Assembly: GCA_018001225.1 (NCBI GenBank)
Contig: JAGNIJ010000001.1
Coordinates: 91,384 to 155,383, forward strand
Origin: Kiritimatiellia bacterium
Lineage (GTDB): Bacteria > Verrucomicrobiota > Kiritimatiellia > CAIQIC01 > JAGNIJ01
Direction: 5' to 3'
DNA length: 64,000 nucleotides
Under the pieces are notes generated by a model that did not search any database, had not been told where the DNA came from, and worked only from the letters and a program-made list of their open reading frames with translations. The translations under genes and the position numbers were made by a program. Shown here in pieces: positions 1 through 7,310 of the stretch (the first letter of the stretch is position 1; each line of letters starts with the position of its first letter).

Positions 1-1352
1 GCCACCGCTCGGCGTTCGACCTGGTCGCCGGCCTGCCGGAATTCGGCGGGCTCGATATCCGGATCGTCGCGGGGCCGGGTGCCGACGCCCCGTTCACGGC
101 GCGGCTGGAGGACCTCGTGCAGCGCGCGGGATGCGTCCCCGTGGAGCCCGTGGAGCCGGAGGACACCGCCCTCGTCACGTTCACCACCGGCAGCTCGGGC
201 GTGCCCAAGGGCGCGAACCGCACGCACCGGTTCCTCTGCGCGCAGCACGAGGCGCTGGCCTCGCTCCTGCCCTACGAGCCGGCGGACGCGGACTTGCCGG
301 CCTTTCCGATCTTCTCGCTCAACAACCTGGCCTGCGGCGTGACCACGGTCATTCCGGCGCTGGATCTCGCCGCGCCCGGCCCGCGCGATGCCGCGGCGCT
401 CGCGGCCCAGCTCCTGCACGAAGGCGTAACCTGCGCCACGCTGTCGCCCTCGATGCTGGTCGGCGCGGCGCGGTTCTGCGCGGAATCGGGGATCGAGCTC
501 GACGGCCTGCGCCGCGTGGTCACCGGCGGCGCGCCGATCAGCCGGGACAACGTGCGCGACTGCCTGCGCATCGCGCCGCGCGCGGCGTGCTGGGTGCTCT
601 ACGGCTCGACCGAGGTCGAGCCCATGGCGCACATCGAGGCCCGCGAAATGCTCGCGCTCCCGGCGAATCCCGATCCCGAGATCGTCGAGGAAGGCGTCAA
701 TGTCGGGCGCATCAGCCCGGAACTGGAATACAAGTTCATCCGGATCCGGCACGGCCCGATCGACCTGAAGGAGGAGGGCTGGGCGGCGCTCGAGGTCCCG
801 GCCGGCGAGGTGGGGGAGTTCATCGTCACCGGCGACCACGTCTGCCGCGACTACTTCAACAACGAGGAGGCGTTCCGGCGGGCCAAGATCGTGGACGGGG
901 GCGGCCGGGTATGGCACCGGACCGGCGACCTGGCGCGCCTGGACGCGGCGGGGCATCTCTGGGTCGTCGGGCGCATCCACAACGTCATCGAGCGCGGCGG
1001 GCGGCTGTGCTTTCCCGTGCGCGCGGAGATGCTCCTCCAGCGGCTGCCGTTCGTTAAGCAGGCGGCCTTTCTCGGGCTGCCCGATCCGGCGCTCGGCGAG
1101 CGCACCGCCGCCGTCGCGGCGCTGGACCCGGCGAAGAGCGGCGAGACTGGCGCGCGCGCGGAGATCCTGCGCCTTTTCGCGAAGAACGGCATCCCGGTGG
1201 ACGACGTGTTCTTCGTCGAGTCCATCCCCATGGACCCGCGGCATCATTCGAAGGTGGAATACGACATGCTGCGCAAGCAATTGGAGGGCGGAGCTCCCGC
1301 GACGCCGGAATCGAGAAACGGTCTCGCAGGAGCTCGACCCTCCAGTAAATGA
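1..1352 (+). CDS. Adenylate-forming (AMP-binding) acyl ligase, 5' end outside window
   Basis: Partial gene: the reading frame is open from base 3 to the left edge, so the N-terminus is missing. The product belongs to the ANL superfamily, which activates carboxylic acids as acyl-adenylates. The P-loop-like motif TFTTGSSGVPKGA is encoded near base 180, the YGSTE motif near 600, and the hinge-region RTGDL near 920. The C-terminal lid is present but its usual catalytic Lys context reads HHSKVEYDMLRKQ. The last 24 or so codons are written inside a REP palindrome (1282-1344), so the natural C-terminus may have been replaced or extended by the repeat. The prenyltransferase and phosphotransferase genes downstream suggest a lipid or isoprenoid role, but the substrate cannot be read from the sequence. 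Confidence 0.85.
   Translation, partial: HRSAFDLVAGLPEFGGLDIRIVAGPGADAPFTARLEDLVQRAGCVPVEPVEPEDTALVTFTTGSSGVPKGANRTHRFLCAQHEALASLLPYEPADADLPAFPIFSLNNLACGVTTVIPALDLAAPGPRDAAALAAQLLHEGVTCATLSPSMLVGAARFCAESGIELDGLRRVVTGGAPISRDNVRDCLRIAPRAACWVLYGSTEVEPMAHIEAREMLALPANPDPEIVEEGVNVGRISPELEYKFIRIRHGPIDLKEEGWAALEVPAGEVGEFIVTGDHVCRDYFNNEEAFRRAKIVDGGGRVWHRTGDLARLDAAGHLWVVGRIHNVIERGGRLCFPVRAEMLLQRLPFVKQAAFLGLPDPALGERTAAVAALDPAKSGETGARAEILRLFAKNGIPVDDVFFVESIPMDPRHHSKVEYDMLRKQLEGGAPATPESRNGLAGARPSSK
1282..1344. repeat. REP pair (BIME-like) upstream of RAYT
   Basis: Two REP units lie head to head. The left unit begins TGGAGGGCGGAGCTCCCGCG and the right unit is the inverted form ending GGAGCTCGACCCTCCA. The same core recurs at 1826-1888, 1912-1940, 32734-32858 and 55209-55333. 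Position directly before a RAYT gene is the classic REPtron arrangement. The unit is translated as the C-terminus of the preceding ligase. Confidence 0.8.
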
Positions 1353-1356
1353 CCCC

Positions 1357-1824
1357 ATGAATTTATTGCCCCAACGCAAACAGCCGGCGCACCCGACGCC
1401 TCTCGTCATAACGAATCAACCGGTCATTGTGTTCATGACGGCGTGCGTCAAGGGCAAGCGGCCGTTGCTGGCGAGCGAAGTTGCGCATCGCCTGTTGACC
1501 GAGTCGTGGAAAAGGGCGGATCTCTGGCGGGTCGGGCGTTATGTCATCATGCCCGATCATGTGCATCTGTTCTGCGCCCCGGCGGATATTGAATGCCGGG
1601 TGCGCGACTGGACAGGCTATTGGCGAAACCTTGTGACGAGGTCCTGGCCGTGCGCGTCGGATAAACCGATTTGGCAACGCGACTTCTGGGACACGCAACT
1701 ACGGCGGGAAGAAAGCTATAATGAAAAATGGGAATATGTGCGCAACAATCCGGTGCGTGCAGGATTAGTGCAAATGCCCGAAGAATGGCCGTACGCGGGT
1801 GAATTGAACGTGTTGAGATGGTAA
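1357..1824 (+). CDS. REP-associated tyrosine transposase (RAYT, IS200-like Y1 domain)
   Basis: A 155-residue single-domain Y1/HUH nuclease of the RAYT class. The metal-binding HUH motif appears as MPDHVHLF around residues 66-73. The family-typical YVRNNPVRAGLV follows near residues 127-138, preceded by a WQRDFWDTQLR stretch. The length fits the family. REP-type palindromes sit 13 bp upstream and 2 bp downstream, matching the arrangement in which RAYTs act on their own flanking REPs. It lacks the terminal structure of a mobile IS200 element, so it is probably a domesticated gene that spreads REPs. The start ATG lies just after the upstream repeat. Confidence 0.9.
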   Translation: MNLLPQRKQPAHPTPLVITNQPVIVFMTACVKGKRPLLASEVAHRLLTESWKRADLWRVGRYVIMPDHVHLFCAPADIECRVRDWTGYWRNLVTRSWPCASDKPIWQRDFWDTQLRREESYNEKWEYVRNNPVRAGLVQMPEEWPYAGELNVLRW

Positions 1825-1825
1825 T

Positions 1826-1888
1826 TGGAGGGCGGAGCTCCTGCGACGCCGGAACAGAGAAGCGGTCTCGCGGGAGCTCGACCCTCCA
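1826..1888. repeat. REP pair (BIME-like) downstream of RAYT
   Basis: Inverted pair of the same REP core as at 1282-1344: TGGAGGGCGGAGCTCCTGCG on the left and the mirrored CGGGAGCTCGACCCTCCA on the right. It starts 2 bp after the RAYT stop codon. Confidence 0.8.
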
Positions 1889-1911
1889 GGAAGAAGCGTG
1901 AAACAGGGTCC

Positions 1912-1940
1912 TGGAGGGCGGAGCTCCGCGACGCCGGAAC
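1912..1940 (+). repeat. Single REP unit
   Basis: A third, solitary copy of the GGAGGGCGGAGCTCC core followed by GCGACGCCGGAAC. It is 24 bp after the second REP pair and immediately upstream of the UbiA-type gene. Confidence 0.75.
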
Positions 1941-1965
1941 AAAGGAATGTGAAATAAGAGAGCAA

Positions 1966-2862
1966 ATGACTTCAGAATCGCCCAGCCTCTTCCGCGCATG
2001 GATGATGTTCATCCGCGAGCGCTTCCCGCCGGCGGCGAATGCCGTGATGGCGTTGTTTTTCTCCCTGGGCAACGCGGCGGTGGCCGCGCGACTGGCCGGG
2101 ATTCCGTTTCCGCTGGCGCGTTGGAACATTGCGGCGGTGGTGACGGTGCTGTTCTTTTTCCGGCTGCGCTGCTTCGACGAGATCAAGGACTACGCGACGG
2201 ATCTGGAGTTGAACCCGACCCGTCCGCTGGCGCGCGGGCTGCTGACGTTGCGCCAGGTCCGGATCATGTTCGGCGTGGTCACGGCGGCGGAGTTCCTGCT
2301 CGTCGCGCCGCTGGGCCTCCCGGCCCTGGCCGCGCACGCGGCGGCGGTCGCGTACAGCTACCTGATGTACCGCGAGTTCTTCGTCGGCGCGTGGCTGCGG
2401 CCGCGGCTGACGCTCTACGCGGTCACGCATACCGCGGTCTCGATCCTGCTCGGCTGGTCCATCGCGGCCCAGGTCCTCGGCCCCGCGCATGGGAAGTTCC
2501 CGGCGGCCGGGCTGCTCTTTGGGCTCGTAAACTGGATGCTGTTCAACGTGTTCGAGTTCGGGCGCAAGACCTTTGCCCCGGCGGAGGAAAAACCGGGCGC
2601 GGACAGCTACTCCTCGCTGTTCGGGCCGTGGGGTGCGGTGGCGCTCTGCATGAGCCAGGTCGGGATCGCGCTGCTGGTGCTGCATCGTTTATTTGGCGGT
2701 CCGGTCCCGCAACTCGCGCTGGCGGCGGTGCTGCTGGCGGCGGGCCTTGTCTACGCGGCGCGGCCGACGCGGGCGACGGCGCGCGCCTACCGCGCGGCGT
2801 CGGGTGTATACTTGATCCTTTTCTACCTGCTGGTTGCGGTCCAGGCCTGGCCGGGAGGTTGA
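1966..2862 (+). CDS. UbiA-family prenyltransferase-like membrane protein
   Basis: An integral membrane protein of 298 residues from the ATG at 1966. The longer frame upstream only translates REP sequence, so it was rejected. The UbiA signature is visible as DEIKDYATDLELNPTRPLARG around residues 68-88: the Asp-rich motif DxxxD binds Mg2+-prenyl diphosphate, followed by NPxRPL. Seven to nine hydrophobic segments follow. UbiA proteins transfer prenyl groups to aromatic or polar-lipid acceptors in the membrane. The second Asp-rich loop expected of active enzymes is not obvious, so activity is uncertain. The gene ends 3 bp before the PEP-synthase-like gene, so the two are almost certainly cotranscribed. 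Confidence 0.75.
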   Translation: MTSESPSLFRAWMMFIRERFPPAANAVMALFFSLGNAAVAARLAGIPFPLARWNIAAVVTVLFFFRLRCFDEIKDYATDLELNPTRPLARGLLTLRQVRIMFGVVTAAEFLLVAPLGLPALAAHAAAVAYSYLMYREFFVGAWLRPRLTLYAVTHTAVSILLGWSIAAQVLGPAHGKFPAAGLLFGLVNWMLFNVFEFGRKTFAPAEEKPGADSYSSLFGPWGAVALCMSQVGIALLVLHRLFGGPVPQLALAAVLLAAGLVYAARPTRATARAYRAASGVYLILFYLLVAVQAWPGG

Positions 2863-2865
2863 TCG

Positions 2866-5538
2866 ATGCTGGTGACGCCACAATCCGTGGAATCGTTCGC
2901 CCGGCGCGAGGCCGGCGGCAAGGGCTTCAACTTGTTCCGGATGAGCGGCCTCGGCTTGCCCGTGCCGGAATGGGTCGCGCTCGGCCGAAGCGCCTTCGAT
3001 CGGTTCGCCGCCGGCGGGCTGCGCGGACGGATCGAGGATCTCGTCGCCACCCTCGAGCCGGAGGAAGCCGCCGCCCGGATCGAAGAGCTGATCCTGGCCG
3101 AGCCCCTGCCGGCGGAAGTGGCGGATGAGGCCGCGCAGGCCTGGGCGCGCGTTTCGGATGGCGGCGCGATTTCGGTGCGGTCCTCCGCGGCGGACGAGGA
3201 CGGGGCGGCCCACTCGTTCGCCGGCCAGCTTTCCAGTTTTCTTTACGTCACGAGCGCCGAGAACGCCGTCTTGTGCCTGCGCCGCTGCTGGGCCTCGGCG
3301 TTCTCCGCGCGGGCGCTGGCCTACCGGCGCGAGCGCGGCCTGCCCGCCCGCGGCGTCGGGATCGCGGCGATCTTCCAGCGCATGGTGGACCCGAAGGTGT
3401 CCGGCGTGCTCTTCACGTGCGACCCGGCGGCGAAAGACCCGTCGCGCTACGTCGTCAGCGCCGTCTACGGGGCGGGGGAGGGCCTGGTCTCCGGCGCGCT
3501 GGACGCGGACACGACCTGGCTGGACGCGGCCACGGGCGCGCCCGCGCGCCGCGTGATCGCGCTGAAGACCGAGCAGTTCCGGCGCGGTCCGTCGGGCGAG
3601 TGCGCGCGCGAGGCGGTGGACCCGGACCGGCGCGAGCAGCCGTGCCTGGACGACGCGCGGCTGGCGGAGCTGTACCGGCTGGGCCGGACGCTGCACGACT
3701 ACTTCGGCCGGCCGCAGGACATCGAGTGGGCGCTGGCCGGCGGACAACTGTACCTGCTGCAAACCCGGCCGGTCACGACGATCGAGGAGAGCACGGAGGG
3801 CTACCCGAACCTCTGGGACAACTCGAACATCGTCGAGAGCTACGGCGGGCTGACCCTGCCGCTGTCGTTCTCCTTCGCCCTGCGCAACTACCGCGGTGTC
3901 TACGTCCAGTTCTGCGAGGTGCTTCGCGTGCCGCGCGAGGTGATCAAGGACATGGAGCCGACGCTCGCCCACATGCTCGGCTGCGTGAACGGGCGAGTGT
4001 TTTACAACCTGTACAACTGGTACAAGCTCGTCGGCGTCCTGCCGGGCTTCCGCCGCAACCGGGAATTCATGGAGACCATGATGGGCGTGCGCGAGTCGCT
4101 CGCGCCGGAGATCGCGGATCGCATCCGCCCGCACCCGTCGTGGACCACGCTTGCCGGGCGCTGGCGGCGGCTGGTGACCGGCCTCTCGTTCCTCGCCCAC
4201 CACTTCCGCATCCAACGCCTCGTGGACCGGTTCCTGCGCGACTTCGATCGTGAGTACCGCGAGTTCCGGCGCCGGCCCTACGACCGGATGCGCAGCGACG
4301 AGATCCTGAACGCCTACCTCGAGATGGAGCGGCGCATGATGAGCCGCTGGAAGGCGCCGATCATCAACGACTTCCTCGTCATGGTGCACTTCGGCCTGTT
4401 CCGGAAGCTCACCGCGCGCTGGCTGGGCGACACGGACCCGAACCTCCAGAACGACCTGCTGGCGGGGGAGGGGCACATGGAGAGCGCCGAGCCGACGCGC
4501 CGCCTGATCGCACTCGCGGGCTGCGCCGCGGCGCAGCCCGAGCTGCGCGCGCTGATCGAGCGGACCCCGGAGGCCGACCTGCTCGAGGCGCTGAATCAAA
4601 GCGCGTTCAAGGAGTTTTTCGGCGAGGTGCAGGATTATCTGGACCGCTTCGGCTTCCGCTGCATGAACGAGATGAAGTTGGAGGAGCCGGACCTCTTTAC
4701 CGATCCGTCGTTCTTCTTCGCCTGCCTCAAGAACTACCTGCGCAGCGGCACGACCGACCTTGCCGCGCTCGACCGGCGCCGCACCGAACTGCGCGAACGC
4801 GCCGAGGCGCTCGTGGCGGAGCGGCTGGCCGGCTGGCGGCTGCGCCTGTACCGCTGGTCCATGAAGCACGCGCGGAAGGCCGTGCGCAACCGGGAGAACA
4901 CCCGCTTCGCCCGCACGCGCGTCTACGGCGTCGCGCGCTCGATGTTCCAGGCCATGGGCGAGGACCTCTGCGGGCAGGGTCTCCTCGATCGGCCGCGCGA
5001 CATTTTCTACCTGGAATTGGACGAGGTCTCCGGCCTCCACATGGGCACGCTGACCGCGTATGACCTCAAGGCCCTCGTGGCGCTGCGGAAGAAAGCCTAC
5101 GCGGAATTCGCGGCGGCGGAGCCGATGACGCGGTTCCAGACTCGCGGTCCCGTCTACCGGCACAACCGGTTCCTGGCGGAGCCCGAGGCGCCGGATCGGC
5201 CGGCGGACGGGAGCGCCGACCTGCGCGGCCTGCCGTGCTGTCCCGGGGTGGTGGAGGGCGTGGTCAAGGTGGTCAACGCGCCGGGCGACGACTTGAAGCT
5301 GAACGGGGAAATCCTCGTCGCGCCGCGGACGGACCCGGGGTGGGTGCCTCTCTACCCCAGCGTGTCCGGGCTGCTTGTCGAGCGCGGGAGCCTGCTGTCG
5401 CACTCCGCCATCGTCGCGCGGGAGATGGGCCTGCCGGCGATCGTCGCCATTCGCGGCCTGACCGCGACGCTCATGTCCGGCATGCGCGTCCGGATGGACG
5501 GCCAGGCTGGGACCATAGAAATCCTTGAGAATACTTAG
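2866..5538 (+). CDS. PEP-synthase/rifampicin-phosphotransferase-like enzyme
   Basis: An 890-residue protein with an N-terminal PPDK-type ATP-grasp domain (about residues 1-305; ISVRSSAADEDG at 102-113 and LYLLQTRPV near 300), a long helical middle and a C-terminal swivelling phosphohistidine domain. The catalytic His is in SHSAIVAREMGLPAI (His846). It lacks the PEP-binding TIM barrel of genuine PEP synthase. This layout and length match the rifampicin phosphotransferase architecture, in which ATP yields a phosphohistidine that phosphorylates a small-molecule hydroxyl. It lies 3 bp behind the UbiA-like gene. A role in phosphorylating a prenylated or lipid intermediate is inference; antibiotic resistance is an alternative. 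Confidence 0.8.
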   Translation: MLVTPQSVESFARREAGGKGFNLFRMSGLGLPVPEWVALGRSAFDRFAAGGLRGRIEDLVATLEPEEAAARIEELILAEPLPAEVADEAAQAWARVSDGGAISVRSSAADEDGAAHSFAGQLSSFLYVTSAENAVLCLRRCWASAFSARALAYRRERGLPARGVGIAAIFQRMVDPKVSGVLFTCDPAAKDPSRYVVSAVYGAGEGLVSGALDADTTWLDAATGAPARRVIALKTEQFRRGPSGECAREAVDPDRREQPCLDDARLAELYRLGRTLHDYFGRPQDIEWALAGGQLYLLQTRPVTTIEESTEGYPNLWDNSNIVESYGGLTLPLSFSFALRNYRGVYVQFCEVLRVPREVIKDMEPTLAHMLGCVNGRVFYNLYNWYKLVGVLPGFRRNREFMETMMGVRESLAPEIADRIRPHPSWTTLAGRWRRLVTGLSFLAHHFRIQRLVDRFLRDFDREYREFRRRPYDRMRSDEILNAYLEMERRMMSRWKAPIINDFLVMVHFGLFRKLTARWLGDTDPNLQNDLLAGEGHMESAEPTRRLIALAGCAAAQPELRALIERTPEADLLEALNQSAFKEFFGEVQDYLDRFGFRCMNEMKLEEPDLFTDPSFFFACLKNYLRSGTTDLAALDRRRTELRERAEALVAERLAGWRLRLYRWSMKHARKAVRNRENTRFARTRVYGVARSMFQAMGEDLCGQGLLDRPRDIFYLELDEVSGLHMGTLTAYDLKALVALRKKAYAEFAAAEPMTRFQTRGPVYRHNRFLAEPEAPDRPADGSADLRGLPCCPGVVEGVVKVVNAPGDDLKLNGEILVAPRTDPGWVPLYPSVSGLLVERGSLLSHSAIVAREMGLPAIVAIRGLTATLMSGMRVRMDGQAGTIEILENT

Positions 5539-5656
5539 GTGAGGCATATCCCCTTCGCTCAAGCCGGCAGAACCCCGCCAGCTTGCCCGGCGGGTGAACG
5601 AGTTTGGCGGCCAGCAGGATGTTGGCCGTTGAAAGAGAAGAAAAATGTGTAAGGTT

Positions 5657-5686
5657 TTGAGCGGTTAACCGAATCGGCCGCATATT
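5657..5686 (+). promoter_or_regulatory. Weak candidate sigma70-type promoter for the beta-barrel gene
   Basis: TTGAGC (5657-5662) and CATATT (5681-5686) are separated by 18 bp, in a locally AT-richer leader 85 bp before the start codon. This is a pattern match only. Confidence 0.3.
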
Positions 5687-5771
5687 TGCAATCAGCAGGG
5701 TCGTAGGTTATTTTTCCGGATACGAGTCCCTCAACGTGTCGGGAAAGCAACAAAAACAGGAGAAGCAGAAG

Positions 5772-6314
5772 ATGAGTAACAAGTGGTTCGTGTTTGCAGT
5801 CGCAGCCATGTTGGCGGGTTCGGCATTTGCCGCTGACAAGGAATCTGGCGGAGTTACCCCTAATCTGGACAAGGGAACCAAGGTTCTTGAAGGCGCAGGG
5901 TTCATCAATGTGATGGGAGATGAATTACAAATTCAGCTCGCCTACGGCCAGTTCGTCGCTGACGGAATCGAAGTGGCCCTGCTCGCTGGATTACGCGACA
6001 ACGATGCCTACATGAGCACCGAGTTGGGAGTCCGTGCCGAGTACAACATCGTCCTTGATTCGGCCCTTGTGCCATTCCTGGGCGCCGGCGTGGTCTGGGC
6101 CGATGCCGAAGCCGACGATAGCGATATCGACACCGACGCCGCCGTCTTTTCGGTTGGTGGTGGCGTGAAATACTTCATCCGCGACGACGTCGCTCTTGCC
6201 GTGGACGGCAGCTACCTTATTGCCACGGATGATATTTTTGTCGATAGTGAAGAAGAAGAGGTGCAGGATGACGAAGTCCGCATCCTCTTCAGCGTTCGCT
6301 TCTACTTCGACTAG
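5772..6314 (+). CDS. Outer-membrane beta-barrel protein (OmpW/OmpA-barrel-like)
   Basis: A 180-residue secreted protein. The start at 5772 has an AGGAG Shine-Dalgarno 8 bp upstream and opens a clean signal peptide (MSNKWFVFAVAAMLAGSAFA, cut before ADKE). Alternating hydrophobic strands separated by acidic loops follow (for example around VALLAGLRDNDAYM and AVFSVGGGVKYFI). The protein ends in a strand closing with aromatic Phe (FSVRFYFD), as in 8-stranded barrels inserted by BamA. It sits alone between the lipid genes and vapBC with a hairpin downstream. Function beyond a small porin-like barrel is unknown. Confidence 0.7.
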   Translation: MSNKWFVFAVAAMLAGSAFAADKESGGVTPNLDKGTKVLEGAGFINVMGDELQIQLAYGQFVADGIEVALLAGLRDNDAYMSTELGVRAEYNIVLDSALVPFLGAGVVWADAEADDSDIDTDAAVFSVGGGVKYFIRDDVALAVDGSYLIATDDIFVDSEEEEVQDDEVRILFSVRFYFD

Positions 6315-6429
6315 TCGATATTCCGCTTGTCAGTTTATTCGTTTCGGCCAATGGGCTGCTGCGTACTGGCGACCCGCAGACGGCTTGCCAGTCCGCAGAG
6401 CCCTGACGATGCCCGCCTTTTTTCTGCTT

Positions 6430-6463
6430 TTGCCCCTGGGCGCGTTGACGCGCCAGGGGCAGA
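6430..6463. repeat. Strong hairpin in the 6315-6617 intergenic stretch
   Basis: TGCCCCTGG-GCGCG pairs with CGCGCCAGGGGCA around a TTGA loop with one bulge. No T-run follows on either strand, so it is listed as a hairpin and not a terminator. The rest of 6315-6500 shows no convincing gene. Confidence 0.5.
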
Positions 6464-6500
6464 ACCGAGAGTCCGCGCCCGTGGTGGCCAGACCTATTCA

Positions 6501-6527
6501 CCTGCGGCGCAAGGCCGCAGGGGTTTT
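6501..6527 (+). terminator. Intrinsic terminator after the beta-barrel gene
   Basis: The stem CCTGCGGC/GCCGCAGG encloses a GCAAG loop and is followed by GGTTTT. It lies about 190 bp after the beta-barrel stop and before the vapBC promoter region. Confidence 0.5.
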
Positions 6528-6559
6528 ACAAGGATAGGAATTTTATTGTTTTCTCATGG

Positions 6560-6611
6560 TGACATCATGATGCGTCGGCATCTTGACATCACGCCGGCGC
6601 GCGATTAAGCT
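6560..6611 (+). promoter_or_regulatory. vapBC promoter with candidate operator repeats
   Basis: TTGACA at 6583-6588 is a consensus -35, with an AT-rich -10-like TTAAGC/TAAGCT about 16-17 bp downstream, just before the antitoxin ATG at 6618. TGACATCATG (6560) and TGACATCACG (6584) are direct repeats 24 bp apart that overlap the promoter. That would suit autoregulation by the ribbon-helix-helix antitoxin. Confidence 0.45.
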
Positions 6612-6617
6612 GTCATC

Positions 6618-6842
6618 ATGAGAACGACGCTTTCTATTGATGACGACGTTTTATCCGTCGCCCGGGCCATCGCGATGGAGAAGAATCAGCCTCTCGGACA
6701 AGTCGTTTCAGACCTGGCGAAGAAGGGCCTGCGGCAAGACCGCCTCACGGTGGTGGCGGATGGCTTTCCGGTCTTCCGCGTAAAACACGGGACCCGTCCC
6801 ATTACCCTGAAGGACGTGAAGCGCGCGGAGGATGAGCCGTGA
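6618..6842 (+). CDS. vapB: VapB-type ribbon-helix-helix antitoxin
   Basis: A 74-residue protein with an N-terminal RHH DNA-binding fold (MRTTLSIDDDVLSVARAIA, then helix KNQPLGQVVSDLAKKGL). The toxin-binding tail contains FPVFRVKHGTRPIT, typical of VapB antitoxins. It should bind and neutralise the PIN toxin encoded next and repress its own promoter. The stop codon overlaps the GTG start of the toxin (GTGA), so translation is coupled. Confidence 0.85.
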   Translation: MRTTLSIDDDVLSVARAIAMEKNQPLGQVVSDLAKKGLRQDRLTVVADGFPVFRVKHGTRPITLKDVKRAEDEP

Positions 6843-7279
6843 GGCCCGCGCTGCTGGACGTGAATCTTCTGATCGCGCTGGCCTGGCCTTCGCACGTGCA
6901 TCATGAGCCGGCCCATCGCTGGTTTGCCGGCAACGAGCGGTTCGGGTGGGCCACCTGCCCGCTGACCCAGCTCGCCTTCGTCCGGCTTTCCTCGAACAGC
7001 AGGATCATCGAAGACGCCGTACTCCCGCAGGAGGCGCTGGCCGTCATGAAGCGCATCATCCTGCTGCCGCATCATGTCTTCTGGACGGATGATCTTGATC
7101 CTTCGGCCCTGGCCGATGGGCCGTTCGCCCGCATCGGCAGCCATCGGCAGGTGACGGACGCCTACCTGCTGGCGCTGGCGGCCGCCCGCCAAGGCCGCCT
7201 GGCCACGCTGGACCGCGGCATGGCGGCCCTGGTGCCGTCGGATTGGAAAGCGGAAGAGGTCTTGACCGTAATCGAGTAG
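6839..7279 (+). CDS. vapC: VapC-type PIN-domain toxin ribonuclease
   Basis: A 146-residue PIN domain starting at GTG 6839, overlapping vapB by 4 bp. The acidic metal-binding residues are visible: Asp in LLDVNLLIAL (N-terminus), Glu/Asp in the middle, then TDAYLLALA and TLDRGMA near the C-terminus. VapC toxins cleave RNA, usually tRNA or rRNA, when the antitoxin is degraded. The pair is inserted between lipid genes, but nothing suggests it regulates them. Confidence 0.88.
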   Translation: MRPALLDVNLLIALAWPSHVHHEPAHRWFAGNERFGWATCPLTQLAFVRLSSNSRIIEDAVLPQEALAVMKRIILLPHHVFWTDDLDPSALADGPFARIGSHRQVTDAYLLALAAARQGRLATLDRGMAALVPSDWKAEEVLTVIE

Positions 7280-7310
7280 GAACAGAAGCGGATGCGGAGG
7301 GAGGCGCGCC

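Noticed and set aside
1283..1940. REP palindromes considered as a CRISPR array
   Set aside because: The units are inverted pairs with variable, non-spacer-like intervals around a RAYT gene, and there are no regularly spaced direct repeats or cas genes.
2689..5562. Minus-strand frame of 957 codons
   Set aside because: Complement of the PEP-synthase-like gene, His/Arg/Val-rich shadow translation typical of high-GC coding DNA.
6430..6463. Hairpin considered as terminator or riboswitch
   Set aside because: No T-tract on either strand and no conserved riboswitch core; kept only as a hairpin.
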